Shown: piece after piece, positions 16,982 to 25,743 of the stretch
Numbering within the stretch: the first letter of the stretch is position 1
How the letters are laid out: each line of letters begins with the position of its first letter
From: RECG01 sp964444805
GTDB lineage: Bacteria; Bacillota_I; Bacilli_A; Acholeplasmatales; Acholeplasmataceae
Direction: 5' to 3'
Assembly (NCBI GenBank): GCA_964444805.1
Contig: CAYUIK010000001.1
Location: 1 to 63,413, forward strand
DNA: 63,413 nt
The notes under the pieces: model-generated
Told to the model about the DNA's origin: nothing
The model's input: only the letters and a program-made list of their open reading frames with translations
Database searches by the model: none
Program-made: the position numbers and the translations under genes

Positions 16982-19009
16982 TCAAAGTGTCGCTCCGCGA
17001 TCGGACTCCTTTTTGAGATGTTCGATGAAGAAAGCAGCAATCCTCGGATCGAACTGCGTTCCAGCATTTCGTTCGATCTCTTTCATCGCTTCGCTTATAC
17101 TCATTGCTTTTCGGTACGGGCGGTCGCTTATCATCGCGTCATAAGCATCGGCGATTGAAATGATTCGCGCCTTGATCGGTATGTCCTCGCCTTGGATTCC
17201 GCGAGGATAGCCTTTTCCGTCATAGCGCTCGTGGTGAGCGAGTATGTCGTTGGCGACATCGCTGTAATCGGGTGAACTCGACAGAATTCGATAACCGATT
17301 TCCGGGTGTCTTTTGATTTCAACCCATTCCTCTTCGGTCAGTTTACCGGGTTTGTTTAAGATCGCTTCGTCGATTCCAATCTTACCGATATCATGAAGAT
17401 TGCTGACCATTTCGAGTTGTCGAATTTCATCATTGTTCATACCGATCAGATGCCCGATCGTCTTGCATAAAGTCGAGACCCGCTCGGAATGCTCCTCTTC
17501 CCTAGGGTTTTTCTCCCGCAAGGTATTGAGAATTGTTTGAATCGATTTATTGCGATGTGAAGCGATTTCGAAGAGCTTATGCTTATACATGTTGTTTTCC
17601 GCGATCCGGATCGTTTCGAGAATATCGACACGATCGCTGTCTTTCACGGCGATACCGTAGGAAATCGAAATACTCATGCCTTTCAAATAGATTCGTGCGA
17701 GGTCTTCCTTGAGCTCTTCGATCAGATCATTCGCTTTTTTCACGGTAGCGTATGGCATGATGACCGAAAACTCATCACCACCGATGCGATAGATCTCCGC
17801 TGCATCTGGGTTGAAGATCCGCTTCAACTCTGTCGCAACGATCGTTAATAACCGGTCACCTTGGTCATGTCCGAATGAATCATTCATAACTTTTAAACCG
17901 TTGACGTCGATTAAAATGACAACAACCGGTGTTTCTTCTTGCTTGATCACGGCAAGATCTTCCATGTAAAAGCGCCGATTCTTGAGGTCAGTCATGTCAT
18001 CGTGATAACTGATATAGCGCATATTTTCCTGGACTCGTACGCTTTCTGAAACATCATGGGAAAAGACAGTGACGCCGGTAACCTCTTGGTCTTTGTTGCG
18101 AATCGGCGCATAGTATTCCTCAAGAAATTTACCCGGCGTAACTTCGACTTCGAACGTTTTGGTAATTTCTTTTCCGCTGTACGCTTCCTGAATGTAGCGT
18201 CTAAGTCTTGTTTTCATCGTTTCATCTTCGATGTAATCAAAAAAAACGTCGCCAATTTTGATATCTACGTTGTAATACGTTTTCATCGACTGCTTATGAT
18301 AACGATTGAATGTCAAATATCGTCCGGCGAGGTCGATCGCGTAAACTTCCATTTGCTTTGTCGAATCGATGCTGGCCTTGAGCAATATTTCCTGTTGCTC
18401 GATTCGATAATGCGTTTCGAACTGTTCCTTCAACTGATCGATGGAAAGTCCAATGATCATCGTGACAAAGGGAAGTATTGTCAGATAGGGAATGAACGTG
18501 GCGCGAATGGTCGAAAAAGCATCAGGCCAAGGTATCAATAAAAAGCATAACAAAGCGATTATATGGACAATATAGCCTAAGACGAGATATTCGAGATACT
18601 TTCTTTTGAAATGAAACAGGTGATGGATTTTAAGCCAAATCAGACCGATAAGAGCTGAAAACACAATCGTCGCGATCCCGGCATAAACGCCAGTGCCGCC
18701 CAAGAAAAGTCGGTATAGGATTGCGAAAATCGCACCGATGACTGTTGGTATCAAACCGAAAAAGACGCCTGAGAGACTCAAGAGAACAGTCCTCGTATCA
18801 AAGAACAACCCCTCTTCGAGAACCCATGGCGTGGACATGATCAGAAGAAGAGATAATCCGTTCGCGATACCGATCATGATTTTGACCGATAATTTACGGG
18901 TAAAGGGGTTGATATTGGTCAAAGAATAGATATAAGCCAGTAAAAGAAGATATAGTGCATTTTGTGCGAGCCCTATGATGTTTTCTGACAAGCCAATCAG
19001 AGTCGTCAT
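16982..19009 (-). CDS. membrane PAS-GGDEF-HD-GYP protein (cyclic-di-GMP turnover)
   Basis: 675 residues. The first ~200 form a multi-helix module like the 5TM sensor of LytS (5TMR_LYT). A PAS domain follows (about 215-335), then GGDEF (about 345-495) with intact RIGGDEF and FGHDQGDRLL. The C-terminal HD-GYP domain (about 500-670) has NLHDIGKIG and HHERYDGKGYP. Diguanylate cyclase and phosphodiesterase residues both look intact, but no RxxD inhibitory site sits ahead of GGDEF. It could both make and break cyclic-di-GMP. Monocistronic with a good promoter. Confidence 0.92.
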   Translation of the reverse strand: MTTLIGLSENIIGLAQNALYLLLLAYIYSLTNINPFTRKLSVKIMIGIANGLSLLLIMSTPWVLEEGLFFDTRTVLLSLSGVFFGLIPTVIGAIFAILYRLFLGGTGVYAGIATIVFSALIGLIWLKIHHLFHFKRKYLEYLVLGYIVHIIALLCFLLIPWPDAFSTIRATFIPYLTILPFVTMIIGLSIDQLKEQFETHYRIEQQEILLKASIDSTKQMEVYAIDLAGRYLTFNRYHKQSMKTYYNVDIKIGDVFFDYIEDETMKTRLRRYIQEAYSGKEITKTFEVEVTPGKFLEEYYAPIRNKDQEVTGVTVFSHDVSESVRVQENMRYISYHDDMTDLKNRRFYMEDLAVIKQEETPVVVILIDVNGLKVMNDSFGHDQGDRLLTIVATELKRIFNPDAAEIYRIGGDEFSVIMPYATVKKANDLIEELKEDLARIYLKGMSISISYGIAVKDSDRVDILETIRIAENNMYKHKLFEIASHRNKSIQTILNTLREKNPREEEHSERVSTLCKTIGHLIGMNNDEIRQLEMVSNLHDIGKIGIDEAILNKPGKLTEEEWVEIKRHPEIGYRILSSSPDYSDVANDILAHHERYDGKGYPRGIQGEDIPIKARIISIADAYDAMISDRPYRKAMSISEAMKEIERNAGTQFDPRIAAFFIEHLKKESDRGATL

Positions 19010-19058
19010 CGCTTTACCTCATGCATCAGGAAATAAAATCGTAAGGATTGATACGATT

Positions 19059-19087
19059 ATTATAACACATATGGATTTCAAATCAAA
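19059..19087 (-). promoter_or_regulatory. promoter of the GGDEF/HD-GYP gene
   Basis: Minus strand TTTGAT, 17 bases, TATAAT with an upstream TG (extended -10). Confidence 0.6.
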
Positions 19088-19089
19088 TT

Positions 19090-19355
19090 GACGAGTCGTC
19101 GATCGACATTTCGAAAAAGATATGTTAGAGTTCTTGTCATGGCATCCTATCGAACATATACGCGCTTCGTTTCAGTTAGAGAGCCAAGAATCGAATGCAC
19201 GTAAGGATCCCTTCCTCTTGTTCCATCCTTTGGCGGAACTATTCTATCCGTATATTTTATTCACACATCGCTATGTTAAAAAAGAAGAAAGTCGGTATAC
19301 ACGAATTGTCGACTAATATGCGGTTAGTCAACCAGGTCTGATTTAGCGAAATAGC
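19090..19355. other. gene-poor stretch
   Basis: No gene or clear signal seen. The only open frames are short, lack a ribosome-binding site and have no recognisable motif. Confidence 0.6.
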
Positions 19356-19360
19356 TGCGA

Positions 19361-19550
19361 TATAATATAAGTGTATAAACGAGAGGTCATATACGCGCCG
19401 GCTCCCTTTCCCGGTTCGTATATGATATGAACCTGCAAGTTCCCCTTTCATTGCAGCTCATCAGCGATCGTTTATGCATCATCCTATAGGATCGTATTCA
19501 TGCGTTCCTATAAAGTAAAAGCCCCTCTTTTCTAGGGGTTTTTCTTTTGT
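19361..19550 (+). ncRNA. candidate structured RNA 1 with own promoter and terminator
   Basis: A TATAAT box (19361-19366) is followed by a region that folds by eye into a three-way junction. P1 pairs 19373-19382 with 19468-19477 (10 bp, one G-T). P2 pairs 19387-19395 with 19417-19425 (9 bp, perfect). P3 pairs 19433-19438 with 19451-19456. A further hairpin pairs 19485-19491 with 19506-19512 (7 bp). An intrinsic terminator (CCCCT/AGGGG plus T-run) ends at about 19550. An alternative GGTTC/GAACC pairing (19413-19417 with 19429-19433) would break P2. No downstream gene follows, so it looks like a free small RNA instead of a leader. I do not recognise a family. Confidence 0.55.
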
Positions 19551-20297
19551 TCAGATCTCAAACTTTGTGCACAAGATGGGCGCGAACTGGTAACTGTTCG
19601 ATTAAAAAATGCCAGAAAAATGGTCAAACCACAAACAAGACCTTTTAGGCAGCATCACCGAGCTATCGAAAATGATCAGGAAGAAGAATGCTTATGTACT
19701 GCATTCGATAGGGATGAGACGTATTATTATTCAATATCAAGAGTTTTTTACCATATCGTCCTATGCAAAAAAAACGAAAACCGCAGGCTCGCCATCAATA
19801 AGTTGAAAGATGAGTCATGAACAGGTATACGTGCACGTCAAGCTGGTCATGATCGCCGATGTTGAAGCGAAAAAGGAACTCAGCGATTCAATCCGTTAAG
19901 ACCCGTCGAAAAAAACGATCAACGGTTAACCACAAGTATGATCATAACGACGATTCCTTTCGAGTTGAACCGCGAAGGAGTGCGTTTAGAAGCGCCTTTT
20001 ACAAACCACTTGGCAAGCTATGTGTAATCTATTTATATTCATGAACGCTTTTATGTTTTCGATAGCATTCAACACACACGCATCGTCTTTTCGACGCTTG
20101 GCACCTTCATCTTTGTATTATTTTATATAAATTGGACATCGACCCATCGATTTCAACATGTTCGATCGTTTGCCTTGAGAAAAATTGATAAAAAGAGCAC
20201 GCGTGATTGTCCTCTAGACACCGCGATTTCACAATACACATTTCGTCGACTATTACACGACTAGTTGAATATTCGCCTGAAATGCACGATTATCGGG
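19551..20297. other. gene-poor stretch, possibly a decayed gene
   Basis: No intact gene. On the plus strand several short open segments in different frames look coding-like in composition: about 19555-19820, 19810-19899 (starting MSHEQVYVHVKLV) and about 19930-20165 in two frames. This could be a gene broken by frameshifts, or chance. No family could be named and there is no ribosome-binding site at any of the starts. Confidence 0.25.
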
Positions 20298-20555
20298 TAA
20301 AATTGGGGTGTATCACGTATTGGAGGATCAATCCAAAACTTTGGATTTCCCCTTTCCCTTGTTATACATTACAAAAACAATTCCCTTTTCTTTTGTAATA
20401 TTTGAACGCATGTGTGGCTCTTGGACTCTCATAACCTTGATGACCATAACGTTCACAACTCAACTCCTTTCTCCAATACGTTCATACACCGTGAGGGTGC
20501 CGCCATGTGTTGCCCTTCACAAAGCAAAAGCCCCTTTTTTCGGGGTTTTTCTTTT
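20298..20555 (+). ncRNA. candidate structured RNA 2 (~240 nt) with long closing helix
   Basis: The ends pair over about 19 bp: 20307-20325 with 20471-20490, one small internal mismatch. Inside are hairpins 20330-20336/20341-20347 (loop AACT), 20368-20376/20391-20399 (9 bp) and a longer-range 20403-20408/20450-20455. After the closing helix come a bulged hairpin (20491-20520) and an intrinsic terminator (AAAAGCCCC/GGGG plus T-run). That terminator closely resembles the one of candidate RNA 1. A possible -10 (TAAAAT) is at 20298-20303. No gene lies downstream on this strand. Family not recognised; no SRP, tmRNA, RNase P or riboswitch signature was found. Confidence 0.6.
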
Positions 20556-20560
20556 TGCCA

Positions 20561-20589
20561 TAAAAAAGGGACGACAATGAAGTCATCCC
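20561..20589 (-). terminator. intrinsic terminator of the lgt-GHL10 operon
   Basis: Minus strand GGGATGAC/GTCGTCCC hairpin followed by six T, 23 bases after the stop codon. Confidence 0.82.
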
Positions 20590-20611
20590 ACCTATCTATG
20601 ATTCCTATTGC

Positions 20612-22570
20612 TTACCAAATATCGTCGGGTACGTTTTGCCAGTAATAATCGCTAACTTCACCGATATGTCGATGGGTCAAAAACGCTGCGGAATACATGA
20701 TCGACCCTTTGATCACATCGTATTTCTGATTGTATTTGAGTTGCATAGCGATTTCATCGGTCGCCCAATTTCCAGAAGAAGCACCAGATATCGAATGGCC
20801 CACGATCAGATCGACACCGGTTCCGGCGACGATGCCGGCCCACCAATCGACGACATCGGCATAAGGTGCAGTCGGATGAGAAAATGGCCAATAAACTTGG
20901 GGTGCAATATAATCGAGCCACCCTTCTTCGACCCACTTCTTGCTATCGGCAAACTGGGCGTGATAGGACGACATATTGTAGGGACCCGTATTCGAGCCAC
21001 CTGGAACGGATTGGGAATAGCCAGAAAGTCCACTGGCCCACAGTCCAAACGGACTGATCCCGAAGCGAACGCGTTTTCCCATTGCGAAGTTATACGCATC
21101 GAGATCTTCCTTAATTTCTCGAACAGCCGTATTGACGCTTTCGCGCCGGAATGTTTCGATCGATTGTCCATCCTCATGGTAGGCATCATACGTGCTTTGA
21201 TCCGAACTGATACCAGAATAGGGGTAGAAATAGTCATCAAAATGAATGCCGTCGACATCGTAATTGGATACCAATTCGATGACGACATCGCGGATATAAC
21301 CTTGTACTTCAGGCTCACCCGGATTAAGAATATACGGGTACTCGTCCCCGGACTTGTTTCCAGCAACGACCAGATTCGGATTCTGTCTGGCGAAATTGTC
21401 CTGAGCAAGTGAGCTTAAGTAAGTCGTTTTATCCAACGAAGAATTCGCAACCCGATACGGATTCATCCATGCATGGAACTCGATGCCGTAGGCACGACAT
21501 TCGTCAATCATAAACTGAAGGACATCCCAACCCGGATCTTCACCTTCCGTACCAGTCAAATAACGGCTCCACGGAGCGAAGTCCGACTCATAGAACGCAT
21601 CATTTAAAGGTCGAACCTGAAAGAAGATCGCATTTATGTTATTCTCGATCGTCCGATTCAATACCGCTCGAAATTCCGCCTTGTACTGGGTTTCACTGGT
21701 ATGACTTGGCATGTTTAGATTATAAACGGTTGCGACCCATACTCCGCGTAATTCCGTTGTTCTTTCAACATAATTGGTCGGTATCATGACACGATCACTC
21801 GTATTGTAATGATAGATGTTTTTGCCGTTCCTAACGAGAGGTTCGGTTGAAGCAAGCGATTGCCACTTCGCATAAAGTGTCAAATTATAGGCTGGCATCA
21901 ATCCGAAATCAAACGGTTCACTCAGCGCCGGATCCATGAACCATCCAAGAAACTCATGATTCGCTCGAGTTGGCTCATCAGGCTCGGCAATCGGGGCTTC
22001 ATACTCTGCTGAAATGCTCGCTACGTCCGACCCGCCATTGCTGTCGAAGACGATTTCATACGTATTGACGCGCCACTTCGCATAGAGCGTCAGATCATGC
22101 ATGGGCATCTGGTCTAGATCAAGCTGATCCGTCAGTTCCTCATCGACGAACCACCCTACGAACGCATATCCTTCCTTGGTCGGCAACACCGTCTCGATGT
22201 TCGATTCAAATCCGACTTCTTGGTCTTCGATTTCTTCTCCACCATTCGTATGATAACGAATCATAAAGACCTCGGGTTCCCATTGGGCAATGAGTTCATA
22301 GTCTCGATTGACTCGAAGAGATTGAGAAAAGAGCGTTTGCTCGTCCTCGGCCTCATACCACCCCTTAAAGACATACCCCGGACGTTCCAAGACAGGTAAC
22401 TCGATCAAAGAGAGTGCCTCGGCCTCGATATCCTCGATCGCTGCAGTGTCCTCCGAGAAAAAGCGAACGACATACGTTTCATCCGTTTGCAACGTATCAT
22501 CACACGCGACCATCACAGCGAGAAAGACGAGTAAAACACACACTCTAACTATCCGTTTCATTCCATCCAT
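20612..22570 (-). CDS. GHL10-family glycosidase lipoprotein with InlB-type repeats
   Basis: 652 residues from the start at 22570, chosen because AAGGAG is nine bases upstream. The signal peptide has a lipobox ending AVMVAC. Three InlB/Flg_new repeats follow (about 25-235), each ending GWY.../GWF... and LxAxW. The C-terminal catalytic region (about 265-650) is the glycosyl-hydrolase-like 10 family (PF02638/DUF187) with LRGVWVATVYNLN, IFFQVRPLNDAFY, HAWMNPYRV, GIHFDDYFYPY and RFGISPFGLW. E. coli DigH of this family cuts denuded peptidoglycan glycan strands, so an extracellular role on peptide-stripped wall glycan is likely. It is 14 bases downstream of lgt. A cytoplasmic paralogue lies at 25744-26940. 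Confidence 0.88.
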   Translation of the reverse strand: MDGMKRIVRVCVLLVFLAVMVACDDTLQTDETYVVRFFSEDTAAIEDIEAEALSLIELPVLERPGYVFKGWYEAEDEQTLFSQSLRVNRDYELIAQWEPEVFMIRYHTNGGEEIEDQEVGFESNIETVLPTKEGYAFVGWFVDEELTDQLDLDQMPMHDLTLYAKWRVNTYEIVFDSNGGSDVASISAEYEAPIAEPDEPTRANHEFLGWFMDPALSEPFDFGLMPAYNLTLYAKWQSLASTEPLVRNGKNIYHYNTSDRVMIPTNYVERTTELRGVWVATVYNLNMPSHTSETQYKAEFRAVLNRTIENNINAIFFQVRPLNDAFYESDFAPWSRYLTGTEGEDPGWDVLQFMIDECRAYGIEFHAWMNPYRVANSSLDKTTYLSSLAQDNFARQNPNLVVAGNKSGDEYPYILNPGEPEVQGYIRDVVIELVSNYDVDGIHFDDYFYPYSGISSDQSTYDAYHEDGQSIETFRRESVNTAVREIKEDLDAYNFAMGKRVRFGISPFGLWASGLSGYSQSVPGGSNTGPYNMSSYHAQFADSKKWVEEGWLDYIAPQVYWPFSHPTAPYADVVDWWAGIVAGTGVDLIVGHSISGASSGNWATDEIAMQLKYNQKYDVIKGSIMYSAAFLTHRHIGEVSDYYWQNVPDDIW

Positions 22571-22583
22571 TGTTGACCACTCC

Positions 22584-23396
22584 TTATTGTTCATCTCGTT
22601 CGGACCTTTTCGAATCGATGTGCTCAAACCGATTTCCCGTTTTGAACACCAGCAACAGCACACCGACCGTTACCGCAATAAGACTGACCCATTGGGAAGT
22701 CGATAGGATGATAACGCCGCGAATATCATCACCCCGGAAAAACTCATTGATAAAGCGAAATGATCCATACAAAATCAAGTAAAGAGCGACGAAAATATAG
22801 GGTTTGTGTCGTTTTTTCCACTTAAAGAAAAGAAACAAAAGACTAAGGAAAAGCAAAAAATTGAATACCGCTTCATAGAGTTGAGTCGGATGGATTTTCA
22901 CACCATGAAATGGGTGTGATTCACTAAACGGAAAGACAACGCCAAATATGCTATCGGTCGGCTTCCCATGACAACAGCCGGCCATATAGCAGCCGATTCT
23001 GCCACAACCGTGCCCGAGAGGAAGGGCGACGATAAAAAGATTCATATACTTGACAGGGTCGAGACCGTAGCGTCTAACATAGAAATACCCCGAAACAAGA
23101 CCCCCGATAACGCCTCCATAGAAAACGAGGCCGCCACTGAAGACGATCGGAGAAATCAGTGAAGGGTTCTCGATCATCCGATTGATATTCGTAATAATGA
23201 AAAGTATACGCGCACCAATGAGCGCGCCGATGATGACAAATAGTGTCAAAAAAAGGATTTCTTTCACAGGTAACTGGTAGAGTTCGTGCTTCTTGTTGAT
23301 CAACAATACGGCAACGATCGCCAAAACGAACCCCAACGTTACGAGAACGTCATACGTCTCGATGCGAAATGAACCGAATTCCAAAAATGGATGCAT
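22584..23396 (-). CDS. lgt: prolipoprotein diacylglyceryl transferase
   Basis: Seven-helix membrane enzyme of 270 residues that lipidates the lipobox cysteine of prolipoproteins. The opening ETYDVLVTLGFVLA, the GLVFYGGVIGGL helix and the catalytic region HGCGRIGCYMAGCCHG (about 128-143) are the Lgt signature in its cysteine-rich Firmicutes form. ALYLILYGSFRFINEFFR is the usual C-terminal motif. GGGAGA precedes the start. It is the first gene of an operon with the GHL10 lipoprotein and divergent from rpiR/murR, and it supplies lipidation for the many lipoproteins in this window. Confidence 0.94.
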   Translation of the reverse strand: MHPFLEFGSFRIETYDVLVTLGFVLAIVAVLLINKKHELYQLPVKEILFLTLFVIIGALIGARILFIITNINRMIENPSLISPIVFSGGLVFYGGVIGGLVSGYFYVRRYGLDPVKYMNLFIVALPLGHGCGRIGCYMAGCCHGKPTDSIFGVVFPFSESHPFHGVKIHPTQLYEAVFNFLLFLSLLFLFFKWKKRHKPYIFVALYLILYGSFRFINEFFRGDDIRGVIILSTSQWVSLIAVTVGVLLLVFKTGNRFEHIDSKRSERDEQ

Positions 23397-23429
23397 ATAA
23401 GATCTCCCATTCTATTGATAGATACACAT

Positions 23430-23458
23430 ATCATAGCATATGAACGAAGAGCTATCAA
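23430..23458 (-). promoter_or_regulatory. promoter of lgt operon
   Basis: Minus strand TTGATA, 17 bases, TATGAT. Confidence 0.55.
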
Positions 23459-23497
23459 CACGGTCAAACGAGATAATCCGAAAGTTTTTTTCGAAAA

Positions 23498-23514
23498 ATG
23501 GTCGAAATGACCAT
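23498..23514. promoter_or_regulatory. palindrome between lgt and the RpiR gene
   Basis: Perfect ATGGTC, five bases, GACCAT inverted repeat midway in the divergent region. A candidate regulator site, with no family match. Confidence 0.35.
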
Positions 23515-23566
23515 GAAGAGCCACCTCAAGACGTACCTGTTTCGATCATGATACGCCATCACTCTC

Positions 23567-23595
23567 TTTAATCATCGATCATCCTGTGGTATAAT
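23567..23595 (+). promoter_or_regulatory. promoter of the RpiR/MurR gene
   Basis: TTTAAT, 17 bases, TATAAT preceded by TGG (extended -10). A second inverted repeat, GTAAG-CC-CTTAC, lies just downstream at 23602-23613, where a repressor could block initiation. Confidence 0.6.
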
Positions 23596-23640
23596 GAAGC
23601 GTGTAAGCCCTTACGAAAATCAATGAAAAGGTGATCGTTC

Positions 23641-24486
23641 ATGAGCGTCATGTTGAACATGCTAAAATACAAGGAAGACTTGAGTATGACCGAAAGGGCT
23701 GTACTCGAATATCTCATTGAAAACAAGGAAACGCTCAAGGATTTCAGCGTCGAAAAGATTGCCGAAGCGGCCTACACCTCACCCGCATCGGTTGTTCGCA
23801 TGTGCAAAAAACTTGGCTATCACGGTTTCAAAGACTTCAAGATCGATTTTATTCTCGCGAATGCTAAAGTCGAGATTCCCGAACAAAGGGAGTACGCGGA
23901 CGTCATTTTGAACAAGGATTCGAACTACGGTCAATCAGCCATTGAAAACAACATCCGAGTGCTCGAAGATACGCTCAAACTCTATGACGAGAAAACGCTT
24001 CAGAAAGCCGCTGAAAAGATTATGACGGCCCGTAAAATTCTCATTTTTGGCAAAGGGTCTTCCTATCTCGTATGCAAGGATCTTGAAATGAAACTTCGGC
24101 GAATCAACAAATTCGCGATTGCCCAAGGCGAGTCACACGAACAGCTCGTTGACGCGACTTTCATCAACAACAAGGACGTCGTGATCTTCATCTCGAATTC
24201 CGGTAAAACGAAAGAAATCGTCAGTGCCGCGCTTCTCGCTCGTGAGAACAAGGCAACCATCATAAGCATCGTCAAACTCGGTGCTTCACTACTCGCCGAT
24301 CTCTCCGACCTTACGCTCTACACCTCGACGCTCGAAGGCGAATTTCGCAGTGCTGCGATGACATCACGGATTTCACAACTCTGTGTCGTTGATGCTCTCT
24401 TCGCGAACTGTGCTCACATGAATATCGAACGCTCCGTCGAAAAACTCGAGATGACGTTCGAAACATTCAAACGATACCGACGATAA
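23641..24486 (+). CDS. RpiR/MurR-family transcriptional regulator
   Basis: 281 residues. N-terminal helix-turn-helix (HTH_6, about 1-75: MTERAVLEYLIEN, SPASVVRMCKKLGYHGFKDFK). C-terminal sugar-isomerase (SIS) domain (about 115-255) with IFGKGSS and FISNSGKTKEI, which binds phosphosugars. In E. coli and Bacillus, MurR of this family senses MurNAc-6-P and controls murQ. With anmK next door and murQ in the same region, MurNAc-6-P is the likely effector, though the family also includes regulators of other sugars. AAGGTGA upstream supports the start at 23641. Confidence 0.87.
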   Translation: MSVMLNMLKYKEDLSMTERAVLEYLIENKETLKDFSVEKIAEAAYTSPASVVRMCKKLGYHGFKDFKIDFILANAKVEIPEQREYADVILNKDSNYGQSAIENNIRVLEDTLKLYDEKTLQKAAEKIMTARKILIFGKGSSYLVCKDLEMKLRRINKFAIAQGESHEQLVDATFINNKDVVIFISNSGKTKEIVSAALLARENKATIISIVKLGASLLADLSDLTLYTSTLEGEFRSAAMTSRISQLCVVDALFANCAHMNIERSVEKLEMTFETFKRYRR

Positions 24487-24507
24487 ACCGCGCATCGCGG
24501 TTTTTTT
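24486..24507 (+). terminator. intrinsic terminator of the RpiR gene
   Basis: AACCGCG/CGCGGTT stem with CAT loop followed by seven T, overlapping the stop codon. Confidence 0.85.
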
Positions 24508-24544
24508 CTTTTTTGAAAAAAACAACCGAAAACGAAAGCACGAA

Positions 24545-24573
24545 TTGCATTATCCTCTGAAGAAAATTATAAT
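24545..24573 (+). promoter_or_regulatory. promoter of the anmK operon
   Basis: TTGCAT, 17 bases, TATAAT. A cre-like sequence with two mismatches (about 24531-24544) lies just upstream. Confidence 0.7.
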
Positions 24574-24596
24574 GAGGGTAAACAGGAAGTGATTCC

Positions 24597-25739
24597 ATGA
24601 AAAGATTGGCGATCGGCATAATGAGTGGAACGTCGCTCGATGGCATCGACATACAGGCAGCCCAGATCGAGGGTTGTTTTACGTCGACGAAAATAACACC
24701 TTTGACCTTTATGACATTCCCCTACGATAAATCTTTAAAGCTCCGAATCGAACGCGGTATGACGGACCGTGATCTCGCAATATCGGATGTGTCACGCTTG
24801 AACAGCGAGCTCGCCCATGTCTTTGCACGAGCGGTCAAGTCCTTTTGTCTTCAAACGGGCATCGACTTGAAAAACGTCGATTTCATCGCCTCACATGGAC
24901 AAACGTTTTGGCATGATCCCGATGGCGAAATCCCCTCGACGCTACAACTCGGTGACGGTTCGATGCTCGCCAACCTTCTTGAAACGACCGTCATCAGCAA
25001 TTTTCGAGCTGCCGATATCGCCGTAGGCGGACAAGGCGCACCGCTCGTACCCTTTTTCGATTACGTGTTCTTTCGCGATGACCAAAAAAGTCGGGCAGTC
25101 CTCAATATCGGTGGCATCGCGAACCTGACGATTTTGCCCAAAGATTCGACAATCGACGACGTCATCGCCTTCGATACCGGTCCGGGCGTCATGATCATCG
25201 ATGCCTTAGCGATGCATTTCTTTAAAATCCCTTTCGACGACCATGGAGAACTCGCCCGCAGTGGCAAGCCTATCCGTTTCTTGCAAGATGAACTCGATCG
25301 TCATCCCTACCTCGACAAACATCCGCCGAAATCGACGGGACGAAGAACTTTCGGCCAACACTTCGTCAAAAACATCATTTCCCGGTATGCCGATTACGAC
25401 CCCTTGGATCTGCTGCATACGTTGACGCGTTTTACCGCTGATGCGATCGCTTTTGCCCTCCAAGCGACCGCAAGCATCGATGAATTGATCCTAAGCGGTG
25501 GGGGAGCCAAGAATGCCTTTCTCGTCGATTGCATCAAAGAAGCGTTGCCGAAAACCGATATTCGGATGGTCGAAGATTTCGGCTTTGACGGTTTTGCCAA
25601 AGAAGCACTCGCCTTCATCGTTTTAGGGCAACAGACGCTCGAGCGGCAACCAGCAAACATCAGACGTGCGACAGGCGCGAAAAAAAGAGTCGTTCTCGGC
25701 CAAGTTCAATACGTTTTTACAGAAAAAGATGAGGTATGA
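24597..25739 (+). CDS. anmK: anhydro-N-acetylmuramic acid kinase
   Basis: 380 residues. Opens the 1,6-anhydro ring and phosphorylates anhydroMurNAc to MurNAc-6-P, feeding MurQ. Diagnostic motifs are IGIMSGTSLDGID (about 6-18), ASHGQTFWHDP (about 98-108), LNIGGIANLT (about 165-174), DTGPGVMIIDAL and LSGGGAKNAFL. AnhydroMurNAc is produced by lytic transglycosylases, so the substrate probably derives from other bacteria's wall turnover. First gene of an operon with the cytoplasmic GHL10, AmiE-like amidase and large surface amidase genes. Confidence 0.96.
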   Translation: MKRLAIGIMSGTSLDGIDIQAAQIEGCFTSTKITPLTFMTFPYDKSLKLRIERGMTDRDLAISDVSRLNSELAHVFARAVKSFCLQTGIDLKNVDFIASHGQTFWHDPDGEIPSTLQLGDGSMLANLLETTVISNFRAADIAVGGQGAPLVPFFDYVFFRDDQKSRAVLNIGGIANLTILPKDSTIDDVIAFDTGPGVMIIDALAMHFFKIPFDDHGELARSGKPIRFLQDELDRHPYLDKHPPKSTGRRTFGQHFVKNIISRYADYDPLDLLHTLTRFTADAIAFALQATASIDELILSGGGAKNAFLVDCIKEALPKTDIRMVEDFGFDGFAKEALAFIVLGQQTLERQPANIRRATGAKKRVVLGQVQYVFTEKDEV

Positions 25740-25743
25740 GCAC

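Noticed and set aside
19400..19435. tRNA-like GGTTCG string
   Set aside because: No acceptor or anticodon arms fit around it; it belongs to the hairpins of candidate RNA 1.
19010..20611. CRISPR array or prophage remnant in the gene-poor region
   Set aside because: No regular direct repeats and no integrase, portal or Cas-like gene; only hairpins and terminators are visible.
20636..21412. 258-codon antisense open frame in the GHL10 lipoprotein gene
   Set aside because: Overlaps the conserved catalytic domain on the other strand and has no family features.
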